From: Candidatus Gastranaerophilales bacterium
Lineage (GTDB): Bacteria > Cyanobacteriota > Vampirovibrionia > Gastranaerophilales > Gastranaerophilaceae
Assembly: GCA_944324245.1 (NCBI GenBank)
Contig: CALUVO010000008.1
Location: forward strand, 1 to 33,097
DNA length: 33,097 nucleotides
Direction: 5' to 3'
In this document: positions 18,157 through 25,915 of the stretch, one piece after another
How the letters are laid out: every line of letters starts with the position of its first letter
Position numbering within the stretch: the first letter of the stretch is position 1
Notes under the pieces: generated by a model
Seen by the model: only the letters and a program-made list of their open reading frames with translations
Told to the model about the DNA's origin: nothing
Database searches by the model: none
Translations under genes and position numbers: made by a program

Positions 18157-18188
18157 TTACATTATTTGTGCGATAGTCAAAATTATTT

Positions 18189-18245
18189 TTGTAATATTAT
18201 TGTATTGTAAAATTATTTGTAATTTTCATTCTAAAATGATATATT
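18189..18245 (+). promoter_or_regulatory. atp operon promoter with upstream TTGTAA repeats
   Basis: TTGTAA (18217-18222) and TATATT (18240-18245) are 17 bases apart, and TG at 18237-18238 supplies an extended -10. Two more TTGTAA copies lie upstream at 18189 and 18205, each followed by a similar A/T string. These direct repeats could be regulator sites. TTGTAA also forms the -35 of the two-component operon at 28373-28378. Confidence 0.6.
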
Positions 18246-18282
18246 ACAATAGGAGATATAGGATAGAAAGAGGATACATACT

Positions 18283-18969
18283 GTGTCAGAAGGTCACTGG
18301 ATTGCACATTTAGGTCAATTTAATATAAATGTTGATACAGTTATCACAATGTGGATTACAATGGGTATCCTTATAGTGTTTGCTATTCTGGCTACACGCA
18401 AAATGTCTCTTATCCCTAATAAATTACAGGCAGTTGCAGAAGGCATACTTGGTGCTTTTGTCGGTTTAACGGATTCTATGATTGGCAAAAACGGACGCAA
18501 GCATATACCTCTTTTAGCAACTTTGTTTTTGTTTATTCTGACAGCAAACCTGTTAGGACAATTGCCATGGCGATTATATCATTTGAAAACAGGGGAACTT
18601 GCTTCTCCGACTAATGATATAAATATGACGGCAGCAATGGCTATAATGGTTTTGATATATTATGTTTATCAGGGTGTAAAAGTTAAAGGTTTAAAATACT
18701 TTTTACACGAGTTTAGTGCAGTAGGTATAATAATGGCTCTTATAGAGCTGCTTGAGATGGTTGTAAGACCCTTTTCTCTGGCTCTTCGACTTTTTGCCAA
18801 CATACTTGCAGGAGAACTTTTGATTGTTACATTTGTCGGGCTTTGCGCATATCTTTTACCTCTGCCGTTTATGCTTTTTGAGGTATTTGTGGCATTTGTT
18901 CAGGCTCTTGTATTTATGCTGTTGTCGACAGCTTATATAGCTATGGCGGCACAGGAAGAAGAACATTAA
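18283..18969 (+). CDS. atpB: ATP synthase F0 subunit a
   Basis: Subunit a (228 residues) forms the two half-channels that carry the coupling ion to and from the c-ring. Five to six hydrophobic segments are visible. The signature SLALRLFAN contains the essential arginine (Arg169, equivalent to E. coli Arg210), followed by AGELLIVTF and a final helix FVQALVFMLLSTAYIAMA. The start is GTG, with GAGG at 18270-18273, nine bases upstream. It is the first gene of the operon; no atpI precedes it, although cyanobacterial operons usually begin with atpI. The length is close to the cyanobacterial form (about 240-280) with a slightly shorter N-terminus. Confidence 0.96.
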   Translation: MSEGHWIAHLGQFNINVDTVITMWITMGILIVFAILATRKMSLIPNKLQAVAEGILGAFVGLTDSMIGKNGRKHIPLLATLFLFILTANLLGQLPWRLYHLKTGELASPTNDINMTAAMAIMVLIYYVYQGVKVKGLKYFLHEFSAVGIIMALIELLEMVVRPFSLALRLFANILAGELLIVTFVGLCAYLLPLPFMLFEVFVAFVQALVFMLLSTAYIAMAAQEEEH

Positions 18970-19007
18970 TTTAAAAACAAGAATTAGTAAATAAAAAGGA
19001 GAAAATT

Positions 19008-19253
19008 ATGGCAGTAGAACAAGTAGCAGTTGAAGTTGCATCAATGGCTAAATTAGGCGCAGGTATTGCAATCGGTTTTGGTGCAATCGGTGCCGGAATC
19101 GGTTTGGGTATAGCTACAAAAGGTCTTTTGGATGCTGTATCAAGACAGCCGGAAATTGCAGGTAAAGCATTAATTTACTTCATTATCGGTGCAGGTCTTG
19201 CAGAAGCTTGTGCTATCTATGCATTATTCATCGCATTACAGTTACTCGGTTAA
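19008..19253 (+). CDS. atpE: ATP synthase F0 subunit c
   Basis: An 81-residue two-helix hairpin that assembles into the rotating c-ring. Helix 1 carries the glycine ladder (GAIGAGIGLG), the loop has the conserved RQP (46-48), and helix 2 carries the ion-binding Glu66 in LAEACAIY. At the positions that bind Na+ in sodium synthases (Gln32 and Ser66 of Ilyobacter) this protein has Leu33 and Ala67, which points to proton coupling. A strong AAAAGGAG lies just before the ATG. It follows atpB by 38 bases and is followed by a 110-base gap with two hairpins, fitting the need for many more c than b subunits. Confidence 0.96.
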   Translation: MAVEQVAVEVASMAKLGAGIAIGFGAIGAGIGLGIATKGLLDAVSRQPEIAGKALIYFIIGAGLAEACAIYALFIALQLLG

Positions 19254-19269
19254 AAATTTTGACGGGCAT

Positions 19270-19322
19270 CCGGTGTTGATTTTTGCAAGCACCGGTCATT
19301 ACCGGCAGATATTGCTCCGGTA
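19270..19322 (+). other. Two tandem hairpins between atpE and the b' gene
   Basis: CCGGTGTT (19270-19277) pairs with AGCACCGG (19288-19295, one G-U), and TACCGG (19300-19305) pairs with CCGGTA (19317-19322). Neither is followed by a T-tract, so full termination is unlikely. They may protect the 3' end of the atpE part of the mRNA or reduce read-through. TATAAT at 19321-19326 is a possible internal -10 without a good -35. Confidence 0.6.
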
Positions 19323-19363
19323 TAATGTCAACAAACAAATATATATAAGAAAATAAAAAAATT

Positions 19364-19840
19364 ATGGAAATTAACGCAACTATATTAGTATCAGCAATAA
19401 GTTTTATTGTATTCATTTTTATTATGAACAGCATTTTGTATAAACCTGTTCTTGAAATTATGGAAAAAAGGCAGAAATACATAGATGCAAATAAAAATGA
19501 AGCTGACGAACATCGCAAAAAAGCTCAGGACTTGCTTTCTGACAAGCAGGCAAGAGTCGCTGATGCACAGAGAAAATCCCGTGATATAGTTGCTTCAAAA
19601 GCTGATGCGCTGAAAGAAGAAAAAGCAAAAGTCTTGAAAGACACAAAAGACAGTGTGACAAACTATTTTAGCGAACAAAAACAGAATCTTGCCCAACAGA
19701 GAGAAGAGGCATCGCATAATATGAAATACGATGTGGCGGATATTGCAAACCGTCTTACAACAAAATTGATGGGAACAGGTATTGCTTTTGAACCTGTAAG
19801 CGAGCAGGAAGTTGAAGAGGTAATGAAGAAAAATGCTTGA
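19364..19840 (+). CDS. atpF': ATP synthase F0 subunit b'
   Basis: One of two b-type stator subunits (158 residues): a single N-terminal membrane helix (about 7-27, ILVSAISFIVFIFIMN), then a charged, Ala/Lys/Glu-rich helix that forms the right-handed stalk dimer with the next gene's product. LYKPVLEIMEKR just after the membrane segment is characteristic of b'. The presence of both b and b' is typical of cyanobacteria, plastids and some phototrophic proteobacteria. No clear ribosome binding site precedes the ATG; the leader is A/T-only after the two hairpins. This may keep expression well below that of subunit c. Confidence 0.9.
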   Translation: MEINATILVSAISFIVFIFIMNSILYKPVLEIMEKRQKYIDANKNEADEHRKKAQDLLSDKQARVADAQRKSRDIVASKADALKEEKAKVLKDTKDSVTNYFSEQKQNLAQQREEASHNMKYDVADIANRLTTKLMGTGIAFEPVSEQEVEEVMKKNA

Positions 19841-20336
19841 TTTTAGCTTCTCAAATATTCTACACTCAAACGTAATTAACTTTGCGATAATGATTGCACT
19901 GTTTGTATTTATCGGATACAAATTGAAAGTCGGTCAAAAAATCGAAGATATGAGAGTATCTATAAAAAACAAAGTTGAAGAATCAGATGCAATTAAAGAA
20001 GAAGCTAAAAAAGACTATGAAAGTGTTGCTGATTCACTTTCTCATATAGAAGATGAGCTGAATGCTATTGTTGCTAAAGCTGAAGAAACAGCTAAATCTT
20101 TTGAACAAAAAGCAAGAGCTGACCTTGATAAATCTGTTGCATTGCTGAAACAAAACATAGAAAAACAGGTTGAGACCGAGCAAAATCATGTTCAAGGCGA
20201 GCTTCTTCACAGTGTTGCTACTTCTTCAATAGAAATTGCACAAAAACAGATAAAAACAGCTCTTGATAAAGACAAACAGCTGCACAGAAAATATATAGAG
20301 GATTTTATCAACAGTATTGATAAAACAGATGTATAA
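19833..20336 (+). CDS. atpF: ATP synthase F0 subunit b
   Basis: The second stator subunit (167 residues): membrane helix about 13-30 (NFAIMIALFVFIGYKL), then a long coiled-coil-forming helix with regular Ala/Glu/Lys content. The start codon lies inside the end of the b' gene (eight-base overlap, ATGCTTGA), which implies translational coupling and equal amounts of b and b'. GAAG motifs ahead of the ATG serve as a weak ribosome binding site. The C-terminal part should contact subunit delta, encoded 12 bases downstream. Sequence identity to other b subunits is normally low, so the call rests on architecture and operon position. Confidence 0.9.
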   Translation: MLDFSFSNILHSNVINFAIMIALFVFIGYKLKVGQKIEDMRVSIKNKVEESDAIKEEAKKDYESVADSLSHIEDELNAIVAKAEETAKSFEQKARADLDKSVALLKQNIEKQVETEQNHVQGELLHSVATSSIEIAQKQIKTALDKDKQLHRKYIEDFINSIDKTDV

Positions 20337-20348
20337 CGGATAAGAAAT

Positions 20349-20906
20349 ATGACATCAAAAACAATAGACAACAAATTAATACCACTGGCACAAAGATATT
20401 CCGATGCATTAATCGAAGTTGCTAAAAACAGAAATGAACTGGATAGTGTGTATACGGATTTAATGACAGCTGCCGAGTCTTTAGAATCAGTTAAAGAAAT
20501 GGCAGATTTTCTTTCGCACCCTGTTATACCTCTTTTTGAAAAAAAAGAAATGGTAAAAAATGTTTTTGAAGGCAAAATTAACAATGATGTCTTAAATCTT
20601 TTGTTTATTTTACTTGAAAAAAATAAAATAAATCTTATTCCGGCTCTTCTTTACTGCTTTGAAGAATCTCTTGATAAGGCAAAAAATATACTCAAAGTCG
20701 GAGTTGTTTCTGCTGTGGAAATTGATGAAGACTTAAAACAGAAATTGAAAGATAAACTTGAAAATAAACTCAAAAAATCAATAAAATTTGAGTTTGATAT
20801 AAATCCTGATATCATTGCAGGTCTTGTTTTGAAAATTCAGGATAAAACAATTGACGGTTCTATGGCGGCAAAACTTGAAGGTTTTAAAAAGACTTTAAGA
20901 CAGTAA
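20349..20906 (+). CDS. atpH: ATP synthase F1 subunit delta
   Basis: Delta (OSCP family, 185 residues) ties the b/b' stalk to the top of the alpha/beta hexamer. The N-terminal six-helix domain is recognisable from AQRYSDALIEVA (14-25) and LSHPVIPLFEKKEMV (about 56-70). The C-terminal domain includes the usual VGVVSAVEI strand and ends with DGSMAAKLEGFKKTL, a form of the conserved DGSxxxxLxxL signature. Length is normal. The gene follows atpF by 12 bases, and an 80-base gap with no obvious hairpin separates it from atpA. Confidence 0.95.
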   Translation: MTSKTIDNKLIPLAQRYSDALIEVAKNRNELDSVYTDLMTAAESLESVKEMADFLSHPVIPLFEKKEMVKNVFEGKINNDVLNLLFILLEKNKINLIPALLYCFEESLDKAKNILKVGVVSAVEIDEDLKQKLKDKLENKLKKSIKFEFDINPDIIAGLVLKIQDKTIDGSMAAKLEGFKKTLRQ

Positions 20907-20986
20907 TGAGCTAAGAACTTATCTTAAATCACCGAAAATCAGGATAATAAAGAATATATTAGTAGAAAGATATAAAGGAAAACAAA

Positions 20987-22507
20987 ATGGCAACAATAAG
21001 ACCGGATGAAATTACTTCTATCATCAAAGCCAAAATTGAAAATTATGCTTCTGAAATGGAGGTTTCAAATATTGGCTCTGTATTGGAAGTCGGCGACGGT
21101 ATTGCCCGTGTTTACGGTTTGCGTAATGCAATGTCAAACGAGCTTGTAGAGTTCGAGGACGGTAAAGGCACACTGGGTATTACACTGAACCTTGAAGAGG
21201 ACAATGTTGGTGTTGTTATTCTTGGTGAATATCAGCATATCAAAGAAGGTATGACAGTAAAAACAACCGGAAGAATTGCTTCTGTTCCGGTAGGTGAAGG
21301 ACTTATCGGCAGAATAGTAAGTCCGACTGGCAGACCGGTTGACGGAAAAGGTGATATTCATTATGAAAAAACAAGACCTGTAGAAAGAGTTGCTCCGGGT
21401 ATTGTTTCAAGAAAATCGGTTCATCAGCCTTTGCAAACAGGTTTGACAGCTATCGACGCTTTGACTCCTATAGGCAGAGGTCAGCGTGAGTTGATTATCG
21501 GCGACAGGCAGACCGGCAAGACTGCTATTGCAATAGATACAATTATCAACCAGAAAGGTCAGGATGTAATCTGTGTATACGTTGCAATCGGACAGAAGAC
21601 TTCAACCGTTGCGCAATTAGCTAAAAAGCTGGAAGACTTCGGCGCAATGGATTACACAATAATCGTATCAGCAACTGCTGATGAATCTGCTCCGCTGCAA
21701 TTTATTGCACCGTTTGCTGGTGTTGCAATTGCTGAAGAATTTATGGAACAGGGTAAACATGTACTTATCGTGTATGATGACCTTACAAAACACGCTCAGG
21801 CTTACCGTGCAATGAGTTTGCTGTTAAGAAGACCACCGGGACGTGAAGCATATCCTGGTGATGTATTCTACCTCCATTCAAGACTTCTTGAAAGAGCATG
21901 TAAATTGAGTGACAAGTTAGGCGGCGGTTCTATTACTGCTTTGCCAATCATTGAAACTCAAGCGGGTGACGTTTCAGCGTATATTCCGACAAACGTAATT
22001 TCTATTACTGACGGTCAGATATTCCTTGAAACAGGCTTGTTTAACTCTGGTATCAGACCTGCTATCAATGCCGGTATTTCAGTTTCCCGTGTAGGCGGTG
22101 CTGCTCAAACTAAAGCAACAAAACAGGTCGGCGGTAAATTGAGACTTGACCTTGCGCAATTCAGAGAACTGGAAGCATTTGCTCAATTCGCTTCTGATTT
22201 GGATAAGGCTACTCAGGATCAGTTGAGAAGAGGTCAAAAACTTACAGAAGTTTTAAAACAGCCTCAGTATTCACCTTTGAGCGTTGCAAAACAGGTAAGC
22301 ATACTGTTTGCCGCTAATGAAGGAATTCTTGACGATATTGATAACAGATATATCCAAAAATTCAAAAAAGAATGGTTTGAATATTTTGATGCAAATATGT
22401 CAGAACTTGCTCAAAGACTCAATGAAGGTGCTGCTTTGAGTGATGATGACAAAAAAGCATTGAAAGAAAATCTTGAAACCTTCAAATCATCTTTGTTTAA
22501 CGCATAA
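20987..22507 (+). CDS. atpA: ATP synthase F1 subunit alpha
   Basis: Full-length alpha (506 residues), with non-catalytic nucleotide sites between the beta subunits. The N-terminal beta-barrel contains [11 protein letters not shown]; the P-loop is GDRQTGKT (about 172-179); the Walker B region is [16 protein letters not shown]. The [13 protein letters not shown] segment carries the arginine that reaches into the catalytic site. The C-terminal helical domain starts around [19 protein letters not shown] precedes the ATG at good distance. The beta gene (atpD) is not found here; alpha is followed by gamma, and atpD-atpC must be elsewhere, as in cyanobacteria. Confidence 0.97.
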   Translation: MATIRPDEITSIIKAKIENYASEMEVSNIGSVLEVGDGIARVYGLRNAMSNELVEFEDGKGTLGITLNLEEDNVGVVILGEYQHIKEGMTVKTTGRIASVPVGEGLIGRIVSPTGRPVDGKGDIHYEKTRPVERVAPGIVSRKSVHQPLQTGLTAIDALTPIGRGQRELIIGDRQTGKTAIAIDTIINQKGQDVICVYVAIGQKTSTVAQLAKKLEDFGAMDYTIIVSATADESAPLQFIAPFAGVAIAEEFMEQGKHVLIVYDDLTKHAQAYRAMSLLLRRPPGREAYPGDVFYLHSRLLERACKLSDKLGGGSITALPIIETQAGDVSAYIPTNVISITDGQIFLETGLFNSGIRPAINAGISVSRVGGAAQTKATKQVGGKLRLDLAQFRELEAFAQFASDLDKATQDQLRRGQKLTEVLKQPQYSPLSVAKQVSILFAANEGILDDIDNRYIQKFKKEWFEYFDANMSELAQRLNEGAALSDDDKKALKENLETFKSSLFNA

Positions 22508-22517
22508 TTTGTAAAAT

Positions 22518-22548
22518 TATGAGGTATTCAATTTTTGAATACCTCATA
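22518..22548 (+). other. 14-bp perfect hairpin between atpA and atpG
   Basis: TATGAGGTATTCAA (22518-22531) and TTGAATACCTCATA (22535-22548) are exact reverse complements around a TTT loop. No T-tract follows (TATAAATAC), so it is unlikely to end transcription. It lies between alpha (three per enzyme) and gamma (one per enzyme), as expected for an mRNA-stabilising or processing structure. Confidence 0.75.
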
Positions 22549-22571
22549 TAAATACATTTAAAGGAAAGTAC

Positions 22572-23510
22572 ATGCCAAATTTATTAGATATAAAAGACAG
22601 AATATCAAGTATTCAAAATACAAAAAAAATTACAAAAGCAATGAAAATGGTTGCTGCGGCTAAAGTCAAAAAATCGCAGGTCAAGGTGCTTTCTGCTCGT
22701 CCGTTTTCAAAAGCACTTGCAGAAGCTTTTGTTAAAGTTTTGTCCTGTACTGAAGGGTTTTCTTCTGCAGGTTTAAAAATCGAAAGGGCGATCGATAATT
22801 ATCCTGTTCTTATGCAAAAAAGAGAACAAAAAACAGCCGGTATACTTGTTATTACATCTAATAAAGGTCTGGCCGGCGCTTATAATGCAAATGTTATTCG
22901 TTTTACTCTTAAAAAAATAAAAGAGTATAAAGAAAAGGGTATTGATGTTAAACTCTTTATTGTCGGTACAAAAGGGGTTGCTTCTTTAAGAAGAAAAGCT
23001 CAGGAAATGAATGTTGAAATGGTTCAAACTTATACAAAAATTTCTCAGGAGCCGAATTCTTCTAATGCGATAGTGATTGCAGAAGACTTGGCACAATCTT
23101 TTGTAGATGAAAAAATTGACAGTATTGAAATTGTAACAACACGCTTTAAAAATATGATGTCTTATAAGGTGGAAGATTGGAAAATCCTGCCTGTTGATGA
23201 CATTAAAGGAGCACTGGGTGATGATACAAAAGAGGAAAAAACAATTGACCCTCTGATGGCATTTGAACCGGATTCAGATCATATTTTGCAAAAAATTGTT
23301 CCTATGTTTATTACAAACATTATTTATCAGGCATTATTAGAAGCCGTGGCAAGCGAGCTTGCTGCCAGAATGACAGCTATGTCTTCCGCTACAAATAATG
23401 CTGATGAAATGATAAGACTTCTTACCATTGACTACAATAAAGCCCGTCAGGCTGCTATTACACAGGAAATTTCCGAAGTTGTATCCGGTGCTGATGCCTT
23501 GAAAAATTAG
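22572..23510 (+). CDS. atpG: ATP synthase F1 subunit gamma
   Basis: The central rotor shaft (312 residues; called atpC in cyanobacterial nomenclature). The N-terminal helix has IKDRISSIQNTKKITKAM and VAAAKV; the C-terminal helix has ASELAARMTAMSSATNNA and YNKARQAAITQEI, the conserved rotor coiled coil. In photosynthetic cyanobacteria an insertion of roughly 30-40 residues sits before the EPD-like motif. Here the segment from TRF to FEPDSD is only about 47 residues, close to the E. coli length, so most of that insertion is absent. Extra residues occur instead around 63-88. AAAGGAAAG precedes the ATG. It is the last atp gene in the window; no beta or epsilon gene follows. Confidence 0.95.
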   Translation: MPNLLDIKDRISSIQNTKKITKAMKMVAAAKVKKSQVKVLSARPFSKALAEAFVKVLSCTEGFSSAGLKIERAIDNYPVLMQKREQKTAGILVITSNKGLAGAYNANVIRFTLKKIKEYKEKGIDVKLFIVGTKGVASLRRKAQEMNVEMVQTYTKISQEPNSSNAIVIAEDLAQSFVDEKIDSIEIVTTRFKNMMSYKVEDWKILPVDDIKGALGDDTKEEKTIDPLMAFEPDSDHILQKIVPMFITNIIYQALLEAVASELAARMTAMSSATNNADEMIRLLTIDYNKARQAAITQEISEVVSGADALKN

Positions 23511-23557
23511 GCGCTTTTATTGTAAAATACACTAGATAGATTTAAATGGTATGAATT

Positions 23558-24406
23558 ATGGGTTATAAAATTTTAAACAAAAAAGAGTTATGTCCTAATC
23601 AGTATGAATTAACGATTCATGCTCCTTATATTACAAAAAATGCTCAGGCAGGGCAGTTTATAATCCTGAGAGTATCAAAAGACGGTGAGCGTATACCTTT
23701 AACGATTGCTGACTATAACAGAGACAAAGGCGAGCTTACTATTGTATTTATGGCTGTTGGTTTTACTACAAAACAACTCGCATTGCTAAATGCCGGTGAT
23801 GAGTTGGAGGATATTGTAGGCCCTTTGGGTCAGCCTACACATATCGAAAAATACGGTACAGTTGTTTGTCTTGCCGGCGGATACGGAGCAGCACCCTGTT
23901 ATTTGATTGCAAAAGCTTTTAAAGAAGCAGGTAATAAAGTTTATATGATTATGGGTGCAAGAACAAAAGATTTAATCTTCTGGCAGGATAAAATGAAAAA
24001 TGCCTGTACTGAATTATTCATAACAACTGATGATGGAACTCTAGGTACAAAAGGCTTTGTTACCGGTGTTTTGGAAGATATTATGAATAAAGAAAAAGTT
24101 GACTATGCTATTGCAGTAGGACCTATGCCAATGATGAGAGCAGTTGCGGAACTAACAAGAGACAAGGGTATAAAAACTGAAGCAAGCATGAACCCTATCA
24201 TGGTAGACGGTACGGGTATGTGCGGAGCATGCCGTGTTACTGTGGGCGGCGAAGTCAAGTTTGCCTGTGTTGACGGCCCGGATTTTGATGCACATAAAAT
24301 TGACTTTGACGAAGTAATAAATCGTACTAAAATATATAAAGACTATGAAAAAAAACGAAGTGAAAACTGTAACTTGTTGAAACAAGCAGAAATGATAAAG
24401 AATTAA
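23558..24406 (+). CDS. nfnA: NfnA / SudB-like FAD and NAD-binding iron-sulfur subunit
   Basis: The 282-residue product belongs to the ferredoxin-NADP reductase-like family that includes NfnA, sulfide dehydrogenase SudB and PyrK. An FAD-binding barrel contains ERIPLTIADYN, where the family has its RPxTI/S flavin motif. The nucleotide-binding half has VCLAGGYGAAPCYLIAKA and MIMGARTKDLIFWQ. The C-terminal cluster site is DGTGMCGAC (Asp217, Cys222, Cys225) and Cys237 in FACVDGPDFD; three cysteines plus an aspartate is the unusual [2Fe-2S] ligation known for NfnA. NfnA normally pairs with the GltD-like NfnB for electron bifurcation between NADH, NADPH and ferredoxin, but no nfnB is adjacent. No Shine-Dalgarno sequence precedes the ATG. 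It lies 47 bases after atpG and may share that transcript. Confidence 0.85.
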   Translation: MGYKILNKKELCPNQYELTIHAPYITKNAQAGQFIILRVSKDGERIPLTIADYNRDKGELTIVFMAVGFTTKQLALLNAGDELEDIVGPLGQPTHIEKYGTVVCLAGGYGAAPCYLIAKAFKEAGNKVYMIMGARTKDLIFWQDKMKNACTELFITTDDGTLGTKGFVTGVLEDIMNKEKVDYAIAVGPMPMMRAVAELTRDKGIKTEASMNPIMVDGTGMCGACRVTVGGEVKFACVDGPDFDAHKIDFDEVINRTKIYKDYEKKRSENCNLLKQAEMIKN

Positions 24407-24428
24407 CTAACAATCAGGAGATAAAAAT

Positions 24429-24608
24429 ATGCCTTTTATACCGATTTGCCCTTTAATGAGCGCAGGAAATGATATCGAAATAGTTTGTGCACAGGAAAAA
24501 TGTGCATGGTATTTGAAAAATTACAAAACTTGTTCTGTTTATTTACTTGCACACAATGCTGCGCTGGATATCAAACAAAAACAATCACAAATATCTTCAA
24601 ATAAGTAA
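24429..24608 (+). CDS. Small four-cysteine protein (59 residues)
   Basis: Starts 22 bases after the nfnA-like stop, with a strong AGGAG at 24416-24420, eight bases before the ATG. The product begins MPFIPICPLMS, and its cysteines are Cys7, Cys20, Cys25 and Cys35, with the core VCAQEKCAWYLKNYKTC. The CP..MS...CxxxxCAWY...C pattern matches small uncharacterised proteins I recall from anaerobic bacteria. Four cysteines in 29 residues suggest a zinc site or an iron-sulfur cluster. Co-transcription with an iron-sulfur flavoprotein subunit hints at an electron-transfer accessory, but that is inference. The gene ends immediately before an intrinsic terminator, which supports its being the last gene of the operon. 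Confidence 0.75.
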   Translation: MPFIPICPLMSAGNDIEIVCAQEKCAWYLKNYKTCSVYLLAHNAALDIKQKQSQISSNK

Positions 24609-24610
24609 TA

Positions 24611-24635
24611 AAAAAGAGCTGTTAAAGCTCTTTTT
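24611..24635. terminator. Bidirectional intrinsic terminator
   Basis: AAAAAGAGCT (24611-24620) and AGCTCTTTTT (24626-24635) are exact complements around a 5-base loop, giving a U-tract on either strand. It ends the nfnA-like operon from the left. It also overlaps the stop codon of the convergent minus-strand gene (24634), so it can serve both. Confidence 0.88.
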
Positions 24636-25809
24636 ATTTTGTCAAATTCGTAGTAAGTTGTTCTTTTTTAGGATTATTCAATATTTCATCGATAGCTTTT
24701 GTTATTGATTCATAGCTAAATGCGTACATGTATTGTAAAGATATCAGTTTTTGAAGATATTCTATATTATTTTTCCAATTATTAAATTCAGGTGTATCTT
24801 CTGCTGTTGCGGCATTGTATTCTTTTATTGCCTGATTTATTTTCATCGCATATTCTTTGCTCAATAGTTTACCTTTTTGAGTGCCATCTATATCAATACT
24901 TTCAACAGGTACATAAGGCGTTTCTGCTAACTGCTTCAATAATATTTCATCTTCTTCCGTATAATCAGCAGAGTCTTTTGACGGTGGAGCAATCTCTTCT
25001 AATTTTTGTTTGTTTGCCTCCGGAATTAAGTCATCATCCTGAAATGTTTTTCGGATTTGTTCAGCATAGCCGGATCTTACTTTTTGTCTCTGTTCTTCCT
25101 GCACGATTGTTCTTTGTTGTTCAGAAGCATCGAACATCTGATTAAACATGGTATTTTGATTATTCATATCAGAAACAAATGATTGCATCATATTGTCAAT
25201 ACCGGAATTACCGGGCATAATATATGAAGCTGTCATTGGCTGCTGCATAGAAAGCATGTTTGTCATAGTCTGAGTCTGCATCATAGCGGCAAGTCCTGAA
25301 CTAAAACCAAGCATTCCGCTACTGATACCGGACATTATTCTCAGACCTCTGTCTCCGCTGTTATATTGCCAGGAATTTGCACCTGCTCCCATAAATCCAA
25401 AGCCGACTCCTGCTAATACTGGCATTGCAAAGCTAAATCCTGTTAACAATTTTTGCCAGAAATTTTTCTTTTTGGGTTGTTGTGCTTGTACCAAAGCAGC
25501 TTCTCTTTGTGCCTGAATTTCTGCCTGCTGTTGTTTTTGCTGCTCTTGTAATTCTTTTTGCTTCATATAATTTGAATAAGCCGCCATTTCTTGAGGTGAC
25601 ATACCCTCCTGATTTGCAGCCATTGTTTTAAATTGTATATCAATTAAATCTTCTGGTGATAACGGGTCACTATTGGGGTCATTAAATGAGATTTTATCTT
25701 CGCTGTCGTATTTGCCATTACCATTTGTGTCAGTAATAATATACTGTGCACCATTTTTAACGACTGTCCAGCCGGATTCATTATTTGCGATAGAAAATGA
25801 ATTGCTCAT
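24634..25809 (-). CDS. Hypothetical protein with Ca-loop-like motif and Gln-rich coil
   Basis: Product of 391 residues, function not recognised. Near the N-terminus (about 27-38) DTNGNGKYDSED matches the DxNxNGxxDxxD calcium loop seen in dockerins and EF-hands. A Gln/Glu/Ala-rich coiled-coil stretch follows (about 83-112), then KKKNFWQKLLTG and a Gly/Ala/Met/Phe-rich hydrophobic block (about 119-190) containing one or two possible membrane segments (FSFAMPVLAGVGFGFMG, ISSGMLGFSSGLAAMM). After that come a Met/Gln/Asn-rich stretch and an acidic helical C-terminus. There is no signal peptide. GAGG lies five to six bases before the ATG. It is a single-gene unit downstream of the two-component operon and convergent with the nfnA-like operon. 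Composition suggests a lineage-specific membrane-associated protein. Confidence 0.75.
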   Translation of the reverse strand: MSNSFSIANNESGWTVVKNGAQYIITDTNGNGKYDSEDKISFNDPNSDPLSPEDLIDIQFKTMAANQEGMSPQEMAAYSNYMKQKELQEQQKQQQAEIQAQREAALVQAQQPKKKNFWQKLLTGFSFAMPVLAGVGFGFMGAGANSWQYNSGDRGLRIMSGISSGMLGFSSGLAAMMQTQTMTNMLSMQQPMTASYIMPGNSGIDNMMQSFVSDMNNQNTMFNQMFDASEQQRTIVQEEQRQKVRSGYAEQIRKTFQDDDLIPEANKQKLEEIAPPSKDSADYTEEDEILLKQLAETPYVPVESIDIDGTQKGKLLSKEYAMKINQAIKEYNAATAEDTPEFNNWKNNIEYLQKLISLQYMYAFSYESITKAIDEILNNPKKEQLTTNLTK

Positions 25810-25876
25810 GTAATCCTCAATAATTTTACTCTCTTATATATATAAAGCGTATATCAATTAAATAATTGCGTATTTA

Positions 25877-25912
25877 AAATAGTTTTATTAACTTTTGTTA
25901 ACAAAATTATTT
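25877..25912 (-). terminator. AT-only hairpin after the histidine kinase gene
   Basis: Three paired blocks, AAATA/TATTT, TTTT/AAAA and TTAAC/GTTAA, separated by single mismatches, close on a TTTT loop. It begins four bases after the kinase stop on the minus strand, where an operon terminator would be. It lacks a GC-rich stem and a clean U-tract, so efficiency is doubtful. Confidence 0.4.
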
Positions 25913-25915
25913 ATT

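Noticed and set aside
19321-19326. Internal promoter TATAAT before the b' gene
   Set aside because: No acceptable -35 at proper distance; it is partly within the second hairpin. Kept only as a remark.
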